Translations under genes and position numbers: made by a program
In this document: positions 56,031 to 64,000 of the stretch, piece by piece
Layout: every line of letters starts with the position of its first letter
How positions within the stretch are numbered: the first letter of the stretch is position 1
DNA from: Lenzites betulinus
Lineage: Eukaryota; Basidiomycota; Agaricomycetes; Polyporales; Polyporaceae
NCBI GenBank assembly: GCA_022264855.1
Contig: JABYQU010000001.1
Coordinates: forward strand, 1,364,001-1,428,000
Length of the DNA: 64,000 nt
Direction of reading: 5' to 3'
Notes under the pieces: model-generated
What the model was told of the DNA's origin: nothing
The model's database searches: none
The model's input: the letters and a program-made list of their open reading frames with translations, nothing else

Positions 56031-57013
56031 ATGCCGGTGGCTGAGCTGATCGCCGTCGTAGAGTTAGGAGGCCAGGCGGTGAAATTCTTGATCAAATTGC
56101 AGCCTACCAAAGTGCTAGACAAGGCCTTGGCCTTAGAGCACGAGGCAATGGCCTTGATCGCGGCAGATGATCTGAAAGGGTTGATTCATGAAGAACAACG
56201 ACAGGTCCTTGAAGGCATGCAAGCACGGTGAGCTTTTCAGTCTGGCTGAGGTGTGATCTGGACGCTTACTCATAGCGCCACCGCAGGATCGAACGACAGA
56301 AACAAGGGCTGCCAAACACCCTGACTGTCAAAGAAATCATCAAGCGCCCTAAAGTCCTCCTGAAGGCACGGGAACTCCACACCGTGTGCGCAGAATTCTT
56401 AAATACTGCACGAGTACGCACCTTGTTCTGTACCTCTAAACTTCAAATCGAAACGCTTTTGTAGTGGATAACATCGTCAGCGATGGCGGAACGACTTGCG
56501 CAAACAGGCCCAAACATGGCCGCCAACGCTCAGGTCCATGAGGACCTTGTCCAAACTGCCGACACGAAGGTGGCCGAAGAGCCTCCCACCTCTACCACCA
56601 CCAATGGCGGGCGTGGGAACGCAGGAATGGCGAACGATACAAACGGTAAGGGGTCTGGGTGCCGAAGAGCTATAGCGTCCTGATTTCTGCGCTACAGATC
56701 AAGAAGATGGGTACGTCCATTTCGATTTCCGGCGAACGGACGAGCCAGGGGTACAGAAGACACATATGCGATTGAACTTCAGGGGTAAGATGTTTTTCAA
56801 TTCGAACCAGTGATGAAACGAACTCACAACATACCGAAGTACCGAGACATGCGCGACCAGGTGGCGTGCAGGTCGCGATACCCGTGCAAGGCGGCTACGC
56901 TGGAGTGAAGGGTGAGGGTTTTGCAACCTTAGGATGCTGCGTTCATGCTCACAGATATACGTCAGTGTTCGAAGGGTGATCGGTTTCGGCGCACACTCGA
57001 GATTCGGCATTGA
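56031..57013 (+). CDS. hypothetical protein
   Basis: Exons 56031-56227, 56287-56413, 56465-56645, 56698-56784, 56840-56911 and 56955-57013 join in phase to 240 aa. The N-terminal half is helical (AELIAVVELGGQAVKFLIKL, KALALEHEAMALIAADDL, KRPKVLLKARELHTVCAEF). A polar Thr/Asn/Gly-rich linker follows (PPTSTTTNGGRGN). The C-terminal half looks like beta strands (GYVHFDFRRTDEPG, THMRLNFRG, GGVQVAIPVQGGYAGV). I do not recognise the family. The last donor is uncertain: using GTGAAG three bases earlier would change the final exon to IYVSVRRVIGFGAHSRFG. It converges with VMA16, whose stop is 250 bp away. Confidence 0.65.
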
Positions 57014-57262
57014 GCACTACGACGTTCAGTGAGTTGTGGATATGCTATTGAGATCGGCGCTGGCTGGCGCTCTCGTGTCTGCGACATCTTCTCCAAGTGT
57101 CTTTTACCGCATGTATATAATATCCAGTCCTCATGGGAACCCCGTGTATAGGTGACTCTGTAAATATGTTTGTGAGAATCCCAGACGTGCGTGGTGTGGT
57201 TTTGTCAGGATTAGATTGTCCAAAGAGGGTATAGCTGACAACGCGAACACGTATTACTGCGC

Positions 57263-58230
57263 TCAGTGGACAAATGGGGAGACGACTGCGGGAGACGCCG
57301 CAGCGGTGAACTCGCTTGCTTGAGCTATCATGAGCAACCCAACTATGTGTGTCGTTAACATCTGCCGTGCATGAAGACGTAGGGAGCCTACCAATGAGAC
57401 CGAAAAGGCCCATAATACTGCCGAACACCTCCACGATGAGAATTTTCACGAAGAGATCGGGGTCTGCTGCATCGGCAAGCGCTGCAGTCGAACCGGCAAT
57501 GCCAACGGAGATACCGCATAGCAGGTTACATGCCCCTACAGTGAGGCCACCCCAAAACAACGCGTACCCTGAACAACTTGAGGGTTAGATAGCTTCTGAC
57601 GGAAATACTTGACCACCAACCTGTGAAGTAGTTTTCTCGTGTGTAGAGGAGCGTGTCCGCCACAGGGCTGATTCTTGCCGAGTATACGATACCAATGATC
57701 TGTTCAATCTTGTAAGTAACACCCGGTTGGCCTTGCGCGCAAATTCACATACCACGCCGTAAATAGCCACGACCTCACAAAATATGATACTACCGGTGGA
57801 TGAGGATTGGCGCATGTAGGCGGCGGGAGCTGCGTAACACATACCTGATCAAGTTTTTCGTCCTGATGCGTGGTGCTCGAACGCCTCCACCGAGGATAGA
57901 AGCACCTGTGATGAAGATTCCCCTACGACCACACCTATATGAGGACGCGACACGGACGCGTGAACAATGCTGCGTACCATCCCGCGCCTAAGACACTCAG
58001 GCCAATACAGAGACCAATTCCGGTCGACGCCCACGCGTATGGGCTTGTCTCTTCAAGGAACTGGCCAACATTGAATGCCTCTCCAGAGCCTACGAGTTGT
58101 TTGGCATTTAGTCCGTATATGCGAGAGCAAGTGTGAAACCAGACGGACCAGTGAAGAGCAGATAGAGAGCGATGACTATTGAGAGGAACGTAGGCAGCCC
58201 ATAGGAGTAGTATGACGAATACAACCCCAT
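57263..58230 (-). CDS. VMA16: V-type H+-ATPase proteolipid subunit c''
   Basis: Rotor-ring subunit of the Vo sector that carries protons in vacuole, Golgi and endosome membranes. Exons on the minus strand: 58230-58149, 58089-57978, 57922-57845, 57789-57753, 57699-57621, 57568-57392 and 57342-57263, giving 214 aa. Seen: [58 protein letters not shown] and [18 protein letters not shown], which carries the proton-binding Glu96. Then [32 protein letters not shown] and [16 protein letters not shown]. Four or five membrane helices are expected, and length agrees with c'' (about 205-215 aa), not c (160). Start chosen at the ATG with a good N-terminal match; no better upstream exon was found. Confidence 0.93.
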
Positions 58231-58396
58231 CGTGGTGGGACTGGTGAACGCAGAGTTGAATGCCTGCGATGACGACCAAGCCGCCGGGCAAGGGACCGAC
58301 CTGTTGACGTTTGTTTGGCGTTCTGCTTACCGTCATAGCACTTACGGGCGCTTATGAAGCGCACCATAAGGTTGAACCCATTTGATATCTCTGGCC
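58231..58396. promoter_or_regulatory. 166-bp bidirectional promoter of VMA16 and ARL3
   Basis: The two start codons are separated by only 166 bp in divergent orientation. No TATA box in either direction. Both 5' leaders and any regulatory sites must lie here or overlap the neighbouring coding sequence. Confidence 0.6.
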
Positions 58397-59381
58397 ATGT
58401 ATCACCTACTGAAGGGGCTACATGAATATATTACAAGGTATGGATAGGTCCACAACGTAATATATATACTCTCATTCCTTTAGAAAGGAGGAATTCTCAG
58501 TCATCATCATCGGCCTAGATGGTGCGGGCAAAACGGTTCGTGATTTCAAGCAATGCGGCACGTAAGTACGGCACGGTCACACCATGCACACAGACTTTGT
58601 TAGAAAAGATCAAGACGATATACAATGAGACCCCTGGGCTGTCGCCGGACAAGATTGCACCCACAGTCGGCCAAAATAGTCAGTACTCGCATCACTCTAT
58701 ACAGCCGCACCTTCGTGATGACCACTGGCTGTACCAGTGGGCAAAATCACGCTTCCGTCCACGATACTGAAATTCTGGGACTTGGGCGGTCAGCGTGGTA
58801 TACGCTCTATATGGCATCGATACTACGACGATTGCCACGCCGTTGTATTCGTTCTTGATGCAGACGACCGCGAGCGCCTGAGCGAAGGCTGGGAAGTCTT
58901 TGGTACGTTTCGTGTCGTAAGTTGAGCGTATAACTTCATGCTTACTTATGAATATAACGTCACATAAGATTCTGTCTTGTCCGCACCGCAAATTCTTGGT
59001 GTTCCCCTTTTGTTGCTTGCCAACAAGCAGGACAGCCCCCAGAGCCTCTCCGTCGAGGAAATTCGTAACGATTACGAAGAATGGTATCGTCGAAAGTTAG
59101 ATAGTGCCCGTAGGGGGTATGGCGAAGAGATGGACATGCAACACCGCTCCGAACGGATCGCAAGCCTGGACGTCATGGGTATATCTGCCTTGGAGGGGTA
59201 AGTAACGGCCTCGTGATCATGATGTCTCGTTCTAACAACGTTGAAGGAGTGGTGTCCGAGCAGCAGTTGATTGGTTATTCATCAGGGTGCAAAATAGTCG
59301 TCGCAGGTACGTAAGTGCATCCCGCATGCGATAGCGAAGGCTTATCACAGCTACAGAGATGAACAAGGAGACGCTCGGTAA
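58397..59381 (+). CDS. ARL3: ADP-ribosylation-factor-related GTPase (Arl3/ARFRP1)
   Basis: Small GTPase of the trans-Golgi that recruits Arl1 and golgins. Exons 58397-58437, 58484-58535, 58594-58678, 58738-58902, 58969-59197, 59250-59306 and 59351-59381 give 219 aa. G-motifs: GLDGAGKT at residues 24-31, FWDLGGQRG (switch II), LLLLANKQD and ISALEGG. The N-terminus is MYHLLKG with no Gly2, so there is no myristoylation. A Met-Tyr start is the hallmark of Arl3/ARFRP1, which is N-acetylated by NatC for Golgi targeting. SLSVEEIRNDYEEW and the insertion RRGYGEEMDMQHRSERIA are typical of this subfamily and not of Arf1. The exact acceptor of the last exon (59351 or 59357) is uncertain by two residues. 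Confidence 0.92.
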
Positions 59382-59812
59382 CCCGGACTACTAATGTTAT
59401 GCCAAAGTCTTGCTGGTGTCAATGGTGTCATTCCAGGTCATCCCCTACACTGTTTACAGCACTATTTATTATGTTATCGGCTCTCTCTCATGCGTCTTTA
59501 CATTATCACGAGGGTCGACGTTCATTCTAACATCGGATTATCATATCAATATGTGCGAGAGATGAAAGCAACTCTACTAGTCATGATCAATCAGGTTCAG
59601 TCTGATCATAGGTACGTAGTCCGACTTTCTCGGAGCTGCAAGCGGGGAAACGCGAATAGGCGCGCCTGCTCGCACTTGCACCACGAGCTACTTGCTGCAC
59701 CCGACCACCACACCTTTCCTTTCAGCCGTCAACAACGCTGTTTGAGCCTGACAGTCCTACCTTAGCTCGCTCTGTGTTCTCAGCCAGGCTTGTGCGTCAC
59801 TAGCGCTCTTTC
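59382..59812. other. intergenic region before the ClC gene
   Basis: 430 bp including the ARL3 3' flank and the presumed ClC promoter. Nothing specific recognised. Confidence 0.45.
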
Positions 59813-62800
59813 ATGTCTGGCGAACGCACCGCTCAGTATCATGACTTGAGGAGCCCAAGTAGAGATGAGGACTTCGACCGATTGAAGTGCGTGCAGTTGC
59901 GTATCTCCCTGCGCTGACATCCTGAATATTATGCAGACGATATGAGGACTTCACTACTATTGGTTAGCAACGCGTACTTGTACATATATGCCAATGCTCA
60001 AGAACGCGTTCAGACTGGATACAAGATTCTATTATCGAGCGCAACAGACGGTTGAGAGCCGCGCGCAGACAAACCATACCCCACAGAGGTCCACGGGGTG
60101 AAGTCACCCTCTCATGGCTCTGGTCGCGTCTGCAAAGCGTGATATACGCGGGACAGAGCTGGTTCGTGGTCACACTCGTCGGTCAGTCCTCCCGCGTCTC
60201 AAATCCACCGGCTTTGGGTTCTGACCTCGCGCAGGAATCGCAATTGGTTTCAATGCTGCTATTATTTCCATTGCTACTGAATGGCTTTCTGATATCAAGA
60301 TGGGATATTGCGCGGACGGCTGGTGGCTGAATCAACAGTTCTGCTGCTGGGAAATTGAAGGTGGCGACGAGGACACCTGCGAGGCATGGCACCAATGGAG
60401 TGAGGTGATGCCCGCGCGATGGGCCATATACGTTCTATTTGCCGTACGTCTAAGTTTCTTACTCGCGTCAGGCGAATGTCGGGTTGACCGCGGACATCTC
60501 AGGCACTGTTCTCGTTCGTAGCCGCGCATCTTGTGCGGTCTCTCGCGAAGTACGCTGCCGGATCAGGCATTTCAGAAATCAAGTGCATTATCGGAGGGTT
60601 CATTATGAAGGGGTTTCTCGGGTTCTGGACTTTCTTGATCAAGAGTGTTACCCTGGTAGGTGATACTGGTCTATGCCGTCGCGCAAAGATTCGCGCTGAA
60701 TAGACCTAGCCCCTTGTCATCTCTTCTGGCTTGTCTGTAGGAAAGGAGGGTCCGTCAGTGCACGTCGCGTGCTGTATAGGGAACCTGATAGCGAGTTTGT
60801 TCAAAGGGTTTTCGAGGAGTCAAGGTGCGTCGCTCATAGTACTAGCCCACTTGAAGCCGCTGACATAGTCCTTGCCAGTCAAAATGAGGGAGATTTTGAC
60901 GGCGTCAAGTGCGGCCGGTGTGGCCGTTGCTTTCGGTTCCCCTATTGGGGGTGTGCTGTTTTCTATAGAGGTAAGACGACTCTACATCAAGTTCGAGGTG
61001 ATATTAACTCCGCACATATGACAGGAAATGAGCAGCGTGTTCAGCATTAAGACGATGTGGAGGAGCTTCTTTTGTGCTCTCGTCGCCACTGTGACACTGT
61101 CTGTACGTCACAGAATGGCTAATGCGCAAAGTACTACGCCTTACCTCTCTTCAGGCCATGAATCCATATCGCAGTGGCAAACTTGTGTTGTTCCAGGTCA
61201 CATACGACAGGGACTGGCACTTCTTCGAGATCATATTTTTCATCATTCTGGGGATATTTGGGGTGAGTCTCAATCATTCAAAGCATGTAGCTGGCGCCTC
61301 ATCTTCTGCACAGGGTCTGTATGGCGCATTCATCGTCAAGTTCAACCTCGTAGTCGCTGCGTTCCGCCGCCGATACTTGGGGAACTACGCTATTGCGGAG
61401 GCGGTGACTCTCGCTGTCATCACAGCGATGATCGGGTGGTTCAACCACTTCATGCGCATCGACATGACAGAGAGTATGCAGATACTTTTCCGCGAGTGTG
61501 ATGGTGCAAGTGACTACGACCATCTGTGCCAGTGCGTATATCCTCGCCTCACATATTTTTGTTACTGATCTATGTTTAGGACGGCATATCAGTGGCCGAT
61601 GGTAAATTCCCTGTTCCTTGCGACTGTGGTAAGGATGGGCCTAGTCGTTATCTCGTATGGGTGCAAAGTCCCAGCGGGCATATTTGTGCCTTCCATGGCA
61701 ATTGGTGCCACGTTCGGACGAATGTTAGGCATCATGGTGAAGGCAATAAACCGGTGAGTCGGTTGACAACGTTGTTACTGATACCCCCTAACACAACGAA
61801 GTGCATACCCGGCTTCTGGCATATTTGCCGTTTGTCAGCCCGACGTCCCGTGCATCACACCAGGGACATACGCGCTTTTGGGTGCGGCAGCGGCCCTGAG
61901 GTACCTATCTAAAAGTGCACATCACACAACACTTGCTCACGGTGTATTGCAGTGGTGTGATGCGACTGACCGTGACCGTGGTCGTGATTATATTCGAGCT
62001 GACCGGTGCTCTCACTTACATTCTGCCAACTATGGTGCGTTTCCCTATCGAAGGCCACCCCTGAAACTATTCGAACGCGTCACAGATCGTTCTCTTGGTG
62101 ACGAAGGCGGTCGGGGACTTCCTTGGAACCACCGGTATTGCGGACGAGATGATCCGCTTCAACGGCTTCCCTTTCCTCGAGAAGGACGATCACGCATACA
62201 ACGTTCCAGGTATTATTGCATCTGCCCGTTCGCGTCAATAGTACTGACGACGTTGCAGTGTCTAGAGTAATGAGATTAGACCTCGAGACCCTCCCCGCTT
62301 CCGGGCATACTGTCAAAGACATACGTATGTCTTTCAGTGAAACTCGCCATCCATGTGTACTAATTGCCTGCAACAGAGATCATTCTAGACCACACGGATG
62401 TGAAGGGCTTCCCTATAATATCTGCAGATGGTAACCGGACGCTCCTCGGTTTCATCGACCGCACTGAGCTGCTATATGTGCTAGGTTAGTCATAACACAC
62501 GCTTGCTACGCCGATACTGACGTCAGATATAGACAAAGCTAGAAGTGTACAGGACGTCCGTCCTGATACCGCCGTTTCCTTTGCATCTGATGCCGAAGAC
62601 GAGGAAGAAGTCGAATTCTCAGGAATCGCTGCTGGCCCTGCGGTCGGCATCGATGACGACCTCTCACTGGAAATCATGGAGACCACCACCACCCCGGATG
62701 TCCTAAAGCTGTGGCCGTGGGTCAATCAGGTATGTTCCAGCACACAGTCATGCGTCTTCATGCAGTGCTGAATCCTCCTTCGTACCAGACCCCGCTCACC

Positions 62801-63118
62801 GTTTCACCACATCTTCCTCTCGAGGTTGTGATGCAGCTCTTCAAGCGTATGGGGTACGCTCGCGATCTGTTTACGCTCGTCCAGTCTTACTCACAGGAAA
62901 CCCACAGACCTCGCGTGATCTTGGTGGAGAACCATGGCACCCTTGCAGGCCTGGTCACCGTCAAAGATGTGCTCCGGTTTACCATGACCGAACACGATCG
63001 AGAGTCACCATGGAACGAGCATCGATTCGATGGCGTTGTGGACGAGGCCTGGTCGTTGAGCAGTGACGCCGCCGACCGTGTGTGGTCTTGGTGCCGACGG
63101 CGATTAGGGCGGGCATAA
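59813..63118 (+). CDS. GEF1: ClC-family chloride channel / Cl-/H+ antiporter (Gef1-like)
   Basis: Provides chloride counter-ion for V-ATPase in Golgi, endosome and vacuole. Exons: 59813-59886, 59937-59962, 60014-60181, 60235-60443, 60503-60655, 60710-60824, 60879-60970, 61025-61102, 61155-61262, 61314-61531, 61580-61753, 61802-61900, 61953-62034, 62086-62209, 62259-62324, 62377-62484, 62527-62729 and 62789-63118. They sum to 808 aa with correct phase throughout. Selectivity motifs: GSGISEIK (179-186), GKEGPSVH with gating Glu223, and [37 protein letters not shown] is a conserved helix. The C-terminus has two CBS segments ([20 protein letters not shown] and [20 protein letters not shown]). The membrane core is complete. 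The symbol follows the yeast homologue. Confidence 0.93.
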
Positions 63119-63293
63119 CTTATGGCGCACACATATCATATACTTATCTCAAACCTAGGGAGTCAAATAATAGTACGCACACAAACATAATGATCATATG
63201 ATAACGGTCAATGAAATGCGGCTCTGTCTGACATGAGGGAACCGGCAGCAATACTTGGAGGTGTGCTGGTGCACACCAGTTTTCAGAGCAAAA

Positions 63294-63386
63294 CGACACC
63301 AGCAGGATTTGAACCTGCGCTCGGAGACCGAAACAGATAATCGAATAAATTCGAATCTGTCGCCTTAACCACTCGGCCATAGTGTC
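63294..63386 (-). tRNA. tRNA-Ser (anticodon CGA) with an 11-nt intron
   Basis: Minus-strand type II tRNA. Acceptor stem GACACTA with TGGTGTC (one T-G pair) and discriminator G. Anticodon stem ACAGA/TCTGT; the loop holds TTCGAA and then an intron of about 11 nt (TTTATTCGATT) at the canonical position after base 37. A long variable arm (TTTCGGTCTCCGAG) and T arm (GCAGGTTCAAATCCTGC) confirm serine. It decodes UCG. Confidence 0.93.
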
Positions 63387-63527
63387 TGTCTGCAGCTCAG
63401 GAACATTGCAATCTGTCGATTTTGGACCCCGGCGGCATCGGAAAGCACCGAGATCAGACTTTTGTGTGTCCGAGATTCTCGGAAAGTCGGTATGATCTGG
63501 GCGCTTAGATCACTTTACAACTTAACA

Positions 63528-64000
63528 ATGGACTTCGACGAGTCATCCACGAGCAAAATCGTTACCCGCGAATTCCTCGCTGTCATACTCGCGGGTTTTG
63601 GGAATGAGTGAGTGACGTGCATACGGTCCTAACACATGCTTATCACCAAGTAGATTGTTGCCTCTGACCAACAACCACGGTGATGAGCCATGTCCAAAGG
63701 CACTGCTACCAATCGGGAACAGGCCCATGCTAGAATATCCACTTGCGTGGTTGGAAAGCTCAGGGATCACAGGTACGACGGGACCCATACTTCAACGTCT
63801 ACTTCTCACGAAAGCGAAGACATCCTGCTCATATGCCCGACGTCCCACCGTTCCGCCATGTCCAACTACATCCAGTCCAGTGTATCTGCGCACCTCCCTT
63901 CTCTTCGCATCGACCTGCAGACGATCGAGGAGTCCCAAGACATGGCACCCGGAACGTGCACACTTCTCCGCCAGTTTTCATCACGCATCAAGTCCGACTT
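63528..64000 (+). CDS. GCD1: translation initiation factor eIF2B subunit gamma, N-terminal part
   Basis: Part of the guanine-nucleotide exchange factor for eIF2. Exons 63528-63607 and 63654-63772, plus an exon from 63820 to the window end, are in phase. The nucleotidyltransferase-like start is AVILAGFGNELLPLT, followed by CPKALLPIGNRPMLEYPLAW and DILLICPTSHRSAMSNY. The segment PKALLPIGNRPMLEYPL is characteristic of eIF2B gamma/epsilon; the very short N-terminus and absence of epsilon-type motifs favour gamma. The remainder of the gene lies beyond the right edge. Confidence 0.87.

Noticed and set aside
1..64000. CRISPR arrays, bacterial operons, Shine-Dalgarno sites, rRNA genes
   Set aside because: None seen. 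Introns, tRNA intron and gene content are eukaryotic.

Overview
The window looks like nuclear DNA of a mushroom-forming basidiomycete (Agaricomycetes, perhaps a polypore). Almost every gene is split by many GT-AG introns of roughly 37-75 bp, with a few longer ones and some very small exons. The transposases belong to the Tnp2-like families that are abundant in such genomes, and the housekeeping genes are typical eukaryotic ones. The genus is not identified. All exon models were built by hand from splice consensus, reading phase and family conservation. Where exon lengths are listed, they sum to a multiple of three and join in phase.

Layout. 0-4 kb: Tnp2 transposase gene (minus), cut by the left edge. 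5.0 kb: tRNA-Leu. 5.6-8.1 kb: ELL transcription elongation factor. 8.6-13.1 kb: two alcohol dehydrogenase (ADH) paralogues with a secretory leader. 15.1-18.5 kb: COG2. 19.6-21.1 kb: third ADH. 21.3-21.6 kb: MITE-like repeat. 22.6-26.0 kb: aldo-keto reductase, cupin protein and membrane-anchored monothiol glutaredoxin. 27.1-28.6 kb: fourth ADH, which forms a large inverted duplication with a decayed fifth copy at 31.7-32.6 kb. 33.7-36.2 kb: CCR4 deadenylase, divergent from mevalonate diphosphate decarboxylase (36.8-38.1 kb). 38.5-39.8 kb: broken kinase-like gene. 40.08-48.07 kb: complete 8.0-kb DNA transposon with 32-bp perfect terminal inverted repeats, a 7-bp target duplication, an intact 1075-aa transposase and two passenger genes. 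50.6-55.4 kb: small secreted protein, NmrA-like reductase and an intact kinase-like gene. 56.0-57.0 kb: unknown protein. 57.3-63.1 kb: V-ATPase c'' subunit, Arl3/ARFRP1 GTPase and ClC chloride transporter. 63.3 kb: intron-containing tRNA-Ser. 63.5 kb to the end: start of eIF2B-gamma.

Themes. A dispersed family of MDR alcohol dehydrogenases carries a leader peptide in front of the usual start and lacks the structural-zinc lobe; four copies are intact and one is dead. Three redox genes lie between the third and fourth copies. A recently inserted, apparently autonomous transposon is the most complete mobile element. At the right end three Golgi/endosome/vacuole genes (V-ATPase proteolipid, Arl3, ClC) are packed together, two of them sharing a 166-bp promoter.
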